DNA of 64,000 nucleotides, taken from contig PUQB01000349.1 of the NCBI GenBank assembly GCA_003024785.1, positions 186,001 through 250,000 of the forward strand, in the 5' to 3' direction. Of the stretch, positions 1 to 11,639 are shown piece by piece. A program made the translations under genes and the position numbers. Numbering within the stretch: the first letter of the stretch is position 1; every line of letters starts with the position of its first letter. Source of the stretch: Selaginella tamariscina. Taxonomy: Eukaryota > Streptophyta > Lycopodiopsida > Selaginellales > Selaginellaceae. The notes under the pieces were generated by a model. The model had not been told where the DNA came from. It made no database searches and saw nothing but the letters and a program-made list of their open reading frames with translations.

Positions 1-1317
1 ATGATTAACATATTTATTTATCGTAACTGTCAATATTGTGTTGTAATCAACATAACATTTGCACCATCTAAATCCAAGTCGATAAATTTATCAACTGAAA
101 GTCCCATTTTAATTATTAATTTATTAATCATTTCATATTTAATTGTTGAACCACCATTGTCAAACGGTAAATATGAAAGTTACATTTTTGCAGTAATGGC
201 GTAGAATTTGCAAGGGCTTTGAAGCACACACTATGAAAAAAGTTTATTTAATTTGTTTTTGCTAACCCATTCTCTTTCTTAGTTGTGGATATATCACTTA
301 TAAAATGTGGGAACCACATATGATTATATATGTTGAGATGATGGAAGAGTAGAATGAAAAGGCTTCTTCGTCTTTATAACAAACTAATAATCTCGTGCAC
401 TTTACTAATGTGATATTGTTCTATTGCTTGCACCTAGACCATCTTGCAACTATCATGGATTTTTTTACTCTGTTGCTATACAAAATTTGCATTTTATTCT
501 CTCATTTCCATCCACATAAACAGGGTGTGCCCATGGATACTTATATTTTCATTTTGTCATGAAATTTTAAATTACATGTTTCTTTCATTTTGATGATCCA
601 ACCTTAATTACCTCTTAAAAATCATCTTAATTTAGTTTTTCATTGCCTTCTATAGCTACATATTATTCACCTTTCTAAATATATTTTCTTGATACTTTTA
701 TTGATGTTAAATATTATGTTACCTTTTGTTACATTAAATTTGTTCAAAAAATTTAAAAATGCATTCAGTATTAATGATTCTTTAGCTTTTTTTGTTATTT
801 TTAAATACCCTAATTTAATTGCTCATTTCTCATGGCTTGCCGTGAATCATAAATATGAATGTAACATATCCAAGGCATATTATTTATATATAAAACAATA
901 AAAATTTACACATAATAAAAAGAGAATATTCTTTTAGTACACTTCTGAAGGAGAATTGTGTGGCATTTTGAAGGACAAAGTTTAAATAAGCATTTAAATA
1001 ATAAATAAGGCAAATGCACATGCAACAAATGATAATAAACACATGAGATCGTACACACGTACTACATTTATGCATGTGTAGTATATGTATATACTTATTG
1101 TAAAGTCTACATTTACGCATGTGAGGTATATGTATATACTTATTGTAAAGTCTACATTTATACATGTGCAGTATATATATGTGTTTTATTTATATATGTA
1201 ATCACCTTGTACAGTCAGTGTTACTATGTATATGTTTCATGCACAGTTTGCACATGTTTGTCAATAATTGAAATGACAGTAAACACATTCTATTTATACA
1301 TTTGAGTCAAGATCTTA
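1..1317. other. AT-rich gene-free stretch
   Basis: I see no supported gene here. Short open frames are AT-rich and have no recognisable motif. Around 1045-1180 a short sequence (about 44 bp, with TACTTATTGTAAAGTCTACA) occurs two to three times in tandem. Confidence 0.6.
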
Positions 1318-1434
1318 ATGTCGTCTTGGAAGACTTAGTATTGCTCATGTAAAGTACTAATGCATGATGATTATTAAGATAGTCATGTGTTACCACGTGT
1401 TGGCCATTTAAATAAAAACTTTAACAATATGCAT
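1318..1434 (-). repeat. R1 LTR fragment, reverse orientation (5' end of the LTR)
   Basis: This stretch matches the same part of the reversed R1 copy at 6,970-7,061. Both share a 'cttggaagacttag...attgctca' block, a 'gtgttggcc / gtgttagcc' block and the terminal AAAACTTTAACA, the reverse of an R1 start (TGTTAGAGTTTT). It is a detached 5' end of the R1 repeat described at 33,855 and 61,448. Confidence 0.6.
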
Positions 1435-2525
1435 CCTTTTGAAGTTAGAACCTTTGTTGAATTAGTGATTCCTATAGTAGCAAACAATGTGTTAGTGGAG
1501 GAACGTAGATTTGAAGAGAGCATTTTGAACTAGTCATTCTATTTAATTCATTTTTGTCAAAGAATTTGCAAATGCAATTGACTACTTAGAAGATGATGAC
1601 TCAATTATGAAAGTGCATTGGTTAAGAGCAATTAGATTGTTTTATCTACTCCAAACCAACGTACTTTCATGATGATATTACAGTGTAATTTTGATAAAAC
1701 CACAACAAATGAACTCCTCTATTATTTTTTCATTGTTTAATCTTTAATAAATCTATTCTTTTAAAAACATATATGTTTATCATGCGAAACTATATTTATG
1801 TCTAGATCTTGTGATGAAATTCAATGTATTTGAAATGCATGTCCATGACTATTTAATGAAGTTGGTGTATATGCAATGTTTATTGCTTGCTTGGCACATG
1901 CTCATGTACAATAACACACTTGGTGTTTGTGCTTGTGGATTCCTAGGTTGTCTCGTCGACTATGAATAGCTACTTACATGGTTGAGTTTCAAGAATATCC
2001 TTATGTAAAAAGTAAGCTAGAGAGTAGACTTATGTTAAGAAATACAACATTAATGTATAATTAATGAGTTTTAAGGATGCCATAATCCCAAGGTAGACGG
2101 ATTTAGTCTCCTTCCCTTAGAATGAAAATAAGTGGGAAGAAACAATCATTCACATTCAATGAACATTGGAAATGAAGAAAAAACAAAGCATCTCAACCTT
2201 TTGTTTTTGTCGAAGATGGGGCAATATACTCAATTAAGCATCTCATCTACTAAGTGCATAGTATAAGTGCTTGACAATATCTTTAACATTTTCCTATATA
2301 GCACATCGACCAATCATTTGAGATTGCTGACATATTAAGGAGTAGCAAGAGAGTGTGCTTGGACGTGATGAAGACGAGCTTGACATATAAGGTTGAGCGA
2401 GACACTAATCTTTTCAACATAGTAGGCATTTTGCGAGATGTTTACTTTACACTTCAAGATTGCCTCACCCTCATTCCTGAAACACACGAAATTATTTGAA
2501 TGTGGCTATGTAGAGGTGACCATGA
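1435..2525. other. Gene-free AT-rich stretch
   Basis: No open frame with recognisable protein character, RNA gene or clear repeat was found here. Confidence 0.5.
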
Positions 2526-3996
2526 AGTATGAAACTTAGGGTTCTACCCTAAGTCTTTTTAGAATGACTATCTCCTGAACCTTAAAGATAACTTGAGTAA
2601 ACTTTAGGATTTTATTCCAAGAGACTTAGGTAGGCTCATGCCCTTAACCTCACCAAGGAGACATGTTTCACACATACCCTCATGACATAGCTAAGGCATT
2701 GTCACTTACCCCTTAAGGAATCAATCTCATTCAAGGGTACAACCCCTTTTAAGGTGATGAGGGGTATCCTAACTCATAACTAACCCCAAGGGTTAGTGAA
2801 GTTAGTCTATACTCTAGACCTAGGGTTTGTACTTAATGGCCGAGTATGCACTATAGGTGAACACGAGTGTTATATTAAGCAAACCCTCTAGGCTAGGTTT
2901 GAAGAACTCAAGCATATGACCATGCGAGTGCCTCACAAAAGGGCCCTTGTTAATAAGTTTAGATTGTTCAACTCTTAGACATGTTCACACACCTCTAAGA
3001 AGAACATGCCCAGCTAAGTGTTCTTGTTAGCACACTCGATTATGAGACTTAACCTTTCTTGAGTAGATGCCCAAAGCTTAATACCTTAATGTGAGCACAA
3101 GCACACCTACTTGCTAGAATACCCAACCACTTCACATCAAACCCTTAACATAACCCTTAAGGTTATGCTTTGAGCATTTTACCATGCACCTTTTAGTCCA
3201 ATATCACATATTTCATATGACACTGTTTCCCAAGACTCGCTATATCCCCTTAGATTCAAGAGCTACATCCGATGCTATGAACATGGCTCTCAAATGCCAC
3301 CTCCAAAACCTCTTTATGTGAACTTTTAAAAATATGGTAAAGAGAAACTATTAGCCAAGATGCCATGGCTACAATTGGATAAGGACACGAATGTGTTCTG
3401 CTTAGTTGTTAGTGTTAATCTTATTTTAATGAGGAGGCTAAAGACATGCCTTAACTTCGAATTATTGAAACGTGTATTTTAACAAGACCTCTCAAGTTCA
3501 AATTTGTCAATGTTAAGGGTAGGCTACCTCAAAGGTGGGACGTATCTTAATTATCTGGAAGTTGAGGTGGCACAACAAAGATTTGTGCCTTGACAACACA
3601 AGTTTAGTAGGAGAATAACGAACTCAATCATGAACCCATGAACTCTCTTTACATATATTCTATCTAATTTATGTGCCCCCCCCCCCCCCCCAAGCCCTGG
3701 GTTATTGCTCCTAGAGTAAATGACTTGGTGAGTTTTAACCTAATCATCTGCATATTCTAGTCATATTTAACACACCAAACTCACCAACGAGGATATCAAA
3801 AAAGTAAAGAGTTTGTTAAATGGAAGTCTTAGTTTTACCTAAAGTTTCTTGTAAATACCTAACGACACTCAATCAGACCATTATTAAATACCCAAATGCA
3901 CTAAGAAAACCTTACACCCAAGAGTCATTGACATAGTTCAATAAACAATAATCGACTTCAAAATAAAAAGTAAAGGTCATAGTAAAAACTATGACA
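2526..3996 (+). repeat. R1 LTR copy, 5'-truncated, forward
   Basis: The stretch is collinear with the full R1 copies at 33,855-35,553 and 61,448-63,122, starting about 150 bases inside the repeat and running to the shared terminus AAAACTATGACA. A run of about 17 C residues (about 3,676-3,692) sits where other copies have shorter C runs. No coding frame survives. The boundaries are by eye and the left edge is approximate. Confidence 0.7.
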
Positions 3997-4794
3997 CCTT
4001 TTAAGATTAACACATTGTGTGTTGCTATAGGAGCCTTACAAACTCATCATTGGTTCGTCGCAAACCCACTTTGGGTTCATGCCAAACCTTTGCCTTTTTC
4101 TTGAGTTCGTGACGAACACTACATAGTTTCAGGTTGAGTTTGCCACCATAGTTGACTTTGACCATTGTTGACTTGCCTCCTCAACTCACCAACTCACCTC
4201 ATATTACTACACCTCACCTCATAAAATGGTCACTCCCAAAAAAAAGCTGAAACAATTGTGCATTTACATGTTACACATATATGTGCATGCATATGTCTAA
4301 GGCAGTGTTTGACAATTAAGAGTCAAAAGATGTAAGAAACTCTTCTACTCTTGATCTTATTTGGCCTAAATGATGCCATCGATAGTTGTGCACATGCGAT
4401 ACAATTAACATAACTTATTAAGCATCCAAGCCAAACATGATTGTATTTATTTTTGTTATTCCAAGCTGGAGTATCAATGTTACAACTGACTGTGCAGCCA
4501 TATCTTTTCGTTACAAGGTTATCCATGTCATGTAAGAATTACATGTTTTTCAAGAATAAAATGTTTCCTTCTTGAATACGTTAATAGCTCCACTTATGAA
4601 ATTAGAAAAAATAGGATAGATAAGAAATCTATGTGATTAGAGGAACAATGATGAACAAGTTTACTAATTCTTTGTTAAACCTTACATTTTACAAATTTTA
4701 TCACCAATAATCTTCACAAGAATAATAATTATTTTTTATAACATGGAACCGACTCTCGTCTCTTACCATTATGACTCTCCTAGAGAGTTTAAAA
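3997..4794. other. Gene-free spacer
   Basis: This is AT-rich single-copy-looking sequence between R1 copies. I see no gene, RNA or site in it. Confidence 0.5.
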
Positions 4795-5456
4795 ATTATC
4801 GGAGTCTCAACCCGAAGGGCCAACACATGGCAACATGTGGCTGCCAAAATGGCCATCATGAATGAGCAATGCTAAATCTTTCAAAACGACCTCAAGAGTC
4901 TAACTTAAATGCCTAAATAGGACGAGACTTAGGGTCATACCCTAAATGTTTTAAAGTGACTATCCTTAAACTCTAGAGAATAATATGAGTAGACTTTAGG
5001 ATCCTGCCTCATGAGACCTATATAGGCTCATGCCCTAAAGAGACATGCCTTACACATATTCATATAACAAAGTTAAAGCATCATGACTCACCATTTTGAG
5101 GAATCACTCTCATTTAGAGGTACAAACCCTTTAAAATGATAAGGAGTACCTAAGTCACAACTAACCCTTAAGGGTTTAAGTGGCCAAGTTATACCTTAGA
5201 CCTAGGAACTAGTACTTAATAAGGATGCGCCATAGGCAAACATGAGTGTTCTGCTAAGTAAACTCTTTAAGGCTAAGTTTGTATAACTTTAAGTACATGA
5301 TCCTACGAGTGTCTCATAAATGGGCTATTGTTAACAAACTTATGTCATTCAACCCTTAGATCCAAGGAGAACACCCCCCTAACTAAGTTGTGCCAATAAC
5401 ACATTTAGTTATAAAACCTAACTTTTGAGCAGATGCATAATGGATAGCACTATGAT
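4795..5456 (+). repeat. R1 LTR copy, left part, interrupted
   Basis: This is the left part of a forward R1 LTR, starting near the 'cccgaagggccaacac' block found at the head of R1. It stops at 5,456, where a reversed R1 is inserted, and resumes at 7,062. It is interrupted again at 7,807 by the outer retrotransposon E0 and resumes briefly at 26,193. It is therefore the oldest recognisable layer of the nest. Confidence 0.7.
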
Positions 5457-7061
5457 TGTCATAGTTTTTACTAGACTCGACCTTTTACTTTGGAGGTTGA
5501 TTATTGTTAGTTATCCATGAGAAACTCTAAGCGAAGGTAGCACTTATCTTTTAGAAAACCCATCCCCGATTTTGACGTTTCAATTAAGTTAATTAGTTAA
5601 GGCAGATGAGTTTGGTGTATTAAGTAAGGTTTAGGAACACCCCTAGGGTTGCCCTAACCCACGCCCTAAAACTGCCACCCTCGTAGGGTTAAGAGTTAGG
5701 CTAAATTAAACACTCATCTCGTTAATTAAATAAGGGGCTAGCTAATTCCGTGCCAACCCACTTACCATTCGAGAAAAGAGGGTGGGGGGCTCTATCACAT
5801 AAATAAGGTAGAGTGTGTAGTAGGAGAGCTCCTGGGTTCTTGACTGAGTTCGTTCCTCTTCTGACAGTGCAATCTTTAGCTTGTGTCATTAAGGCACAAC
5901 CCTCTATTGTACCGCCTTAACTTCCATTACGTCCCACCTTCAAGGTAGCTCATCCTTAATGTCAGTGAATCCATGCCTAGAAAGTCTTGACAGAATGCAC
6001 ATTCCAAGAGGCAGAAGGTTGAGGCTTGTCTCCAGCCTCCTCCTCCACGTCTAGCTAGGAGTAACACTCACAACTAAGCAATGCACATCCATGTCAAAAC
6101 TAGGGCGTGGGAACTTGGCTAACAAGTTCTTTGTTGCCTAGTTCCTAAGGGTTCATTGAAGGGTCTAGAGTTGGCATTTAGGAGCCACATTTGTGGCACT
6201 TGGTTGCAACTCTTGAATATAAGGGCTAAGCCCACATCGAAGATGGCAGTGTCACATGGAGATATAACACTAGGCTAGACATCACATGATACAACGCTTG
6301 AGGCACACTCTTAAGGTTGTGTCATGGGTTTGTTATTAAGGGGTTGGATACTCTAGAAAACAAGCATACTTGTGCTCGCACTAAGGTGCTAAGCCCTTGG
6401 GCATCCACTCAATGGAGGTTAGGTCTTGTAACTAGATGTGCTTTGGCACACTTGGCTAGGGGAGTGTTCCTCCTTGGAATCTAGGGTTGAAATAACATAA
6501 GCTTGTTTAGCAGGAGCTTTTTTGTGAAGTACTCGCAAGGTCATGTACTTAGGGCTATCCAAACCTAGCTTTAGGGAATTTTATTTAACAGAACACTTGT
6601 GTCTGCTTACAGCGCACACTCGTGTCCTTACTAAGTATTAGCCTTAGGTCTAGGGTATAACTTGACCACTCAAACCCTCAAGGGTTAGTTGTGGTTTGGG
6701 TACCCTTGTCGCCCTAAAGGGTTGTACGCCCGGATGAGGGTAATTCCTCAAGGGGTAAGTGATGATGCCTTAGCTATGTCATGGGGGTATAACGTGAGAC
6801 ACATCTCCTTTGGTGAGGTTAAGGCATGAGCCTATCTAGGTCTACTAGGATAGGATTCTAAAGTCTACTTGGGATATCCTCTAGGTTTTGGGGATGGTCA
6901 TTCTAGAGGACTTAGGGTAAGACTCTAAGTTTTCTATTTAGCTAGGCATTTGAGTCAGACTCTTGGGGTCATCTTGGAAGACTTAGCATTGCTCACATAG
7001 GGAATTGCATCGGAAGGCCACTTAGTGGCCACGTGTTAGCCCTCCGAGTTAAAACTTGACA
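5457..7061 (-). mobile_element. Solo R1 LTR inserted in reverse into another R1 LTR
   Basis: On the plus strand it begins TGTCATAGTTTTTACTAG and ends AAAACTTGACA, the reverse complement of the R1 ends (TG...CA), over 1,605 bp. The flanks are ATGAT (5,452-5,456) and TTGAT (7,062-7,066), a 5-bp target duplication with one mismatch. The flanking R1 sequence is continuous once the insert is removed. There is no internal region, so it is best read as a solo LTR left by recombination between the LTRs of a full element. Confidence 0.75.
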
Positions 7062-7807
7062 TTGATGCAAGCACAAGCACACTTACTTTTAGAGTATCCA
7101 ATCCTTTGATGTTAACCAATGGGACAACCCAAAGAGCATGCCTCGGGCATTGTACTATGTGCTATCTAAATTAGTGTCACATCTTCATGTGACATTTTTC
7201 TAAAATCTTGGCATAGCCCCTTAGATTCAAGAATTACATTTAATACCATTGTCACAACCTTTCTCGCTAACTAGGCAAAGGGCCAATTGGTGTTTATGAG
7301 AGGCCCTTGGTCATGATGACCCAAGTCCGCTTGATCTTTTGCTCACATATCCCACATATTCCACAATATTTACCTATGTAGTCAACCCATCAAGTTAGAA
7401 TATGACAGCCATGAACATGCCTCATAAACGTCAACTCTATAACCCCTTTGTGAACCCTCGGGAACTTAATAAAAAAAATTTGTCAACTAAGATTTCACAT
7501 TCACGATTGGACAAGAACATAAATGTGCCCTACTTAATTGTGAGTGTTACTCATATCTTGACATGGAGGAGGAGGCTAGAGACATGCTTCAACCTCTCAC
7601 CCTTGAAATGTGCACTCCAACAAGACCTCCCAGTCACATATTCACTAACATTTAAGGGTAAGCTTCCTTGAAGGTGAGACATACCCTATCATTTGGAAGC
7701 TGATGTGACACAACAAAGGATTGTGCTTTGATGATTAAAACTATAGCTTGCACGAGTATAAGATATAATAAGCTCAGTTATGAACCCAAAAACTCTCATT
7801 ACATATC
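7062..7807 (+). repeat. R1 LTR copy, middle part, interrupted
   Basis: This continues the forward R1 from 5,456. It includes the 'ggaggaggctagagacatgc' block that also occurs near 34,875 and 62,455. It ends at the ATATC target site (7,803-7,807) of the outer element E0. Open frames here are shadows of the repeat. Confidence 0.7.
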
Positions 7808-8214
7808 TAGTCGTCAAGGACTCCGCATGCCAAATGTGGGCTGACTTACAAAGCCTTGGTGGTCGCCAAGACACTATTAGCAGAGTCCAATCCCAGGGGT
7901 CATGTCGGCAAGCCGGCCTTGCCTTGAGAGCACTAGGAGGTGCTGTGATGGCCTCTACCTAGACACCTTGAGAGGCCCATGTATAGGTGTACAGGAGTTC
8001 CACTATGTGCGCAGGGTTGCTGCCTCTTGGTAGTATCCCGTTGGGCTGGGAGTGGAGCAAGAGGAGAGTAATCAGGAGGAGACACAAGGAATCTAGAGAT
8101 ATACATATATTGCCCAATTGAATATAGTGTGGCCCTAGAGAAGGTGGCACAAGATACAAATCAGAATACTAATTAGAAGAACCCCAACCCACTACTAGCC
8201 TTCTTGCTTATACA

Positions 8215-8855
8215 TGTCATGACCCGATACAGGATGTAGGATTCCAGATACAGGATACAGAATACGGGTTATATGATATTCCTATGGATATACTTACAGG
8301 ATATGCCTGCAGGATATTCCTATAGGATATACCTATAGGATATTCCTAGATTAGGCTTATGACCAGATTAACTCTTGGAGTTGTGAGCATAAAAGCTCCG
8401 ACCTAATTGTTGTACAATCAGTTACTTCAACACCAGTCATTCTACGATCATTCTTGTTCCTTGTTCTTGTTTTCCTCCTTACCTCCTACTCTTGTCTTGT
8501 TCTTGGTTCCTAATTCTTGGATCATGTCCTGCTCCTGTCTTGCTCCTGGATCCTATCATGTTCCTGTTTTGCTCCTTGCTTCCTGCCTTGTCTTGTTCTT
8601 GGTTCCTAGTTCCTGTCCTGCGCCTTGTTTTGCTCCTAAGTTCCTAGTTCCTGTCATGCTTCTAAGTTCTTAGTTCATATCATGCTCCTTGTCCTACTCC
8701 TGAGTTCCAAGTTCCTGTCATGCTCCTGAGTTCCTAGTTCCTTGTCCTGCTCATGAGTTCCTAGTTCCTGTCCTGCTCCTTGTTCTGCTTCTAAATCAAG
8801 CTCCCTTGTCTTACTCCTGAGTTAAGCTTCCTTGTTCTTGGATCGTGGCTTAACA
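8215..8855 (+). repeat. E1 5' LTR
   Basis: It starts TGTCATGACCCGATACAGG and ends GTGGCTTAACA. The first third is an array of GATACAGGA and ATAGGATAT words. The rest is a pyrimidine-rich array of TCCTG/CTCCT words. A TATA-like CATAAAAGC lies near 8,389 between the two arrays. The sequence after the LTR does not show a canonical TGG primer-binding site. Confidence 0.85.
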
Positions 8856-8953
8856 ATTTGATAGTAACTGCTTTCATAGCTCCCCAATTTTTGATTACTT
8901 TTTTTTTCCTTAGTTCTTCTCCTTTGTTTTCCTCCTTTTTTCTTTCATAGATC

Positions 8954-9760
8954 ATGGCCATTTTTGAACAATTTCAACGCGAGCACCGAATGTTGCTTCA
9001 TGAGCTGGCCACATTGCGCCAAGTGGTCACAGATCTGTAAGGTTCCACTAATGCAGCACATGTAGCTCCTGATGCATCCTCCAAGGCTACTGCACAAGCT
9101 CTCTCTCAAGCATCCGTGGTTTCCTTTCCATCGAACTCTTCTTCATCAACATGCTAAAGAAGTTTAGTGATAATCGTGCCGATTTCCAAGGAATCAAATC
9201 AGGCTTTTGATCCACATGCAACCACGCCGCTACTCAACTGATGCACAAAAGGTTGGCCTTTTGGCATCCCTACTAGTTGGATCTTTCAGGCTTGGGTTGC
9301 CCCTTTGCTATAGCGTGATGACCCTTTGATAAAAGACTTTGAAGGATTCGTGGCTGCCTTTGAAGCCTGCTTTGGAGATCCTGATAAGTACCATTTCGCA
9401 TGCATGAAGTTACGCAAGCTCACATAAGAATCCCGACCAACTTCTGTCTATGCATCCGAATTTCAACAACTTTGCACACAACGTTCCATGGGACAAGATT
9501 GCATTAATTGAACATTTCCGTTTTGGGTTGAGGGATGACGTGAAGGACCTTCTCCTTACATTACCCAATGCCCAAACCTTAGCAGAAATCATGCAACAAG
9601 CCGTTCGCTGTGATAATCGTTTGTTCGAGCGTCGTTAGAAAATCCCGTCAGCAGTTTCTGCAAGTTAAACTTGCAGCTGTAGCACATGTTCCTGCAACAT
9701 CTTTTGGAGTAGTCCCTATGGAGGTTGAGAAATACAAGCGTGGTCCACTTTCAACTGCGA
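8954..9760 (+). pseudogene. E1 gag, broken
   Basis: Gag forms the virus-like particle of the retrotransposon. The ATG at 8,954 follows the LTR and opens a frame beginning MAIFEQFQREHR, with a hydrophilic helix-forming N-terminus. Frame changes follow. Around 9,450-9,640 the conserved gag core is visible, with HFRFGLRDDVKDLLLTLP and a conserved RRQ/RR end. E2 (21,326-22,200) has the same gag in better condition. The frame is broken by several indels and then by the solo LTR at 9,766, so no full-length product is possible. Confidence 0.75.
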
Positions 9761-9765
9761 AGAAG

Positions 9766-10447
9766 TGGTTGACGGTGGCCTGACATCATCACACGGCCAG
9801 ACGGCGGGGACGTCCACTAGCGCGGACAAGCGACGGGACGAAGCGTCGGATAAGGGAGGTACTTCAGGTATGAACTGATGGCGACCGATGTTAGGCAGCG
9901 GCATAACCAGACGGAGATCCGATCATTCGGACCAACTACCCAGGGTACGAAGGACAACACGTGTGGGGAGGCGCATAAATGTGTCACCAGGCGGCAGACC
10001 AGTGGGATGGCACCACCTGTACCTAGGGTCTAGCGGTAGGTAACCCACTATATAAGCCGGAAGGTGGTAATGGGTTGGGGTCTTTTTGGAGTCAGGTCTA
10101 CATCTTATATCTTGCTCCACTATCGGAGATAGTTTGTACTCAGAAGCACTATATATATATATATATCCATTTTCCTTCTATTCACCTTACAAGCGGGCGT
10201 TCCCCTCTTGCCCAACTCTTGGGCCCTGCAACACTCTCTGCCCAGTCATCTCAGTAGAACTTCCCCTTACCTGTACACGGGCCCTCGCGGCGTCTGGTAG
10301 AGGCCATCCAGTACCTTCCCTTACTCCTAAGGTAAGGCCCGGCTTGCCAGCCGAACCCCTGGGGTTAGACACTCTCAACAACATCTTGGCGACCACTGCA
10401 ACTTCCTGAGAAGCACCACATCTGGCCTGAGGAGTCCCCGACGACCA
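9766..10447. mobile_element. GC-rich solo LTR inside E1 gag
   Basis: These 682 bp are absent from the matching place in E2. They start TGGTTGACGG and end CCGACGACCA, a 10-bp imperfect inverted terminal pair (8 of 10) bounded by TG and CA. The flanks are a perfect 5-bp duplication AGAAG (9,761-9,765 and 10,448-10,452). A plus-strand TATA-like CACTATATAAGCC lies near 10,048. The composition is clearly more GC-rich than the surroundings. No coding frame is convincing. The family is unknown to me. Confidence 0.75.
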
Positions 10448-10476
10448 AGAAGCAACATCGTCACGATGAGAACCTA

Positions 10477-10968
10477 TGCTTGTATTGTGGTGAAGTAGAA
10501 CACAAGGTGGCAGAATGTCCTACTAAAGCCAAGAAGTTCAAGACGCGTGAAGTCGAAACCAAAATTCAATGTCCACTCCGTCTAGGAGCCGCAAAGTTGA
10601 ATGTAGGTGCAGGCTCCATTGGTGTTGCTCACACCATTTCATCACTCAAGTTCCTGTACACATTCGCCTCAATGATCGAGAGCTTAAGGAGTTTGCCCTA
10701 TTAAACATTGGCAAATGCATGCTTCATGGATGACACTTTTGCAACTCAACATGGCATTCCGGTGGTGAAGTTGAAGCGTGCAGTTCCTATACAGGTCGCC
10801 GATGGTCGTCTGATTGCTTCAGGCGCAGTTACTCATGCTACCACACCTCTCTCTTGCAGTCATGGCACATTCAACTGTTCGATTTTCTTTAACTTGATCA
10901 AGACTCAGTTGACTCCCATCATTTTGGGCATACCATGGTTCATGGTTGTAAACCCTCAGATCGATTGA
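10477..10968 (+). pseudogene. E1 zinc knuckle and decayed aspartic protease
   Basis: A CCHC knuckle (C-X2-C-X4-H-X4-C, CLYCGEVEHKVAEC) is encoded at 10,477-10,518. The protease follows. At the active site the DTG triplet of E2 is replaced by N-I-G (codons from about 10,704), and a base is lost just after it, so the enzyme would be dead even without the upstream stop. The downstream part, from GIPVVKLKRAVPIQVADGR to the end of the protease domain, is well preserved. Confidence 0.8.
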
Positions 10969-11096
10969 AAGTCTAGGATGCTCACGTTTTCCTCTCCTAC
11001 AACCAGAATCAATCCTGTACCTTCTTGCGTACAGGATACGTCCTTAGTGTCTGAGGCAATACAAGCTCCAGTATTGACCATGCTTGTTCTTGTATC

Positions 11097-11520
11097 AAAG
11101 TTGAAGATTCCTCCTCGACAGGATTCACCTTATGTTAGTTCCTCAGCACATCCGCAGGCTCTCTCCACTCCTGTAAGTTTGCGGATTCCTGTAGATGGTT
11201 CTTCCAATCCTATATCAGTGTTGAAGACTCCTCCTCGACAAGATTCACCTCATGTCAGTTCCTCAGCACATCCACAGGCTCTCTCTACTCCTGTAAGTTT
11301 GCGGATTCCTGTACAGGGTTCTTCCAATCCTATATTAGTGTTGAAGACTCCTCCTCGACAGGATTCACCTCATGTCAGTTCCTCAACACAACCGCAGGCT
11401 CTCTCCATTCCTAATTCACCTTATGTCAGTTCCTTAGCACATCCGCAGGCTCTCTCCACTCCTAATTCACCTCATGTCAATTCCTCAGCACATCCGTAGG
11501 CTCTCTCCACTCCTGATTCA
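11097..11520 (+). repeat. E1 in-frame proline/serine-rich tandem repeats
   Basis: A 120-bp (40-codon) unit begins at about 11,101, 11,221 and 11,341, each with the words PPRQDSP, VSSSAHPQALS and SLRIPV. Shorter partial units follow to about 11,520. The frame stays open across the repeats (10,978-11,499). It lies where the reverse transcriptase of a chromovirus would be expected. E2 has only about one unit at the same place. Confidence 0.8.
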
Positions 11521-11639
11521 CCTCCTGTCAATTCATCAGCACTACAAGTTCATCTGGCTTCAACAGATTCAACACTTCTACAGGACATTTGTTTCCAGTT
11601 ATCTACAGACAACTTGGTAAAGAATGTGTTCTCACACAT

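Noticed and set aside
884-1165. Minus-strand frame with repeated Cys/Tyr peptides
   Set aside because: It follows a short tandem DNA repeat in AT-rich sequence and has no domain or codon character.
8215-8355. Regular short repeats resembling a CRISPR array
   Set aside because: The words overlap and have no constant repeat plus unique spacer layout, and they sit in an LTR of a plant retrotransposon.
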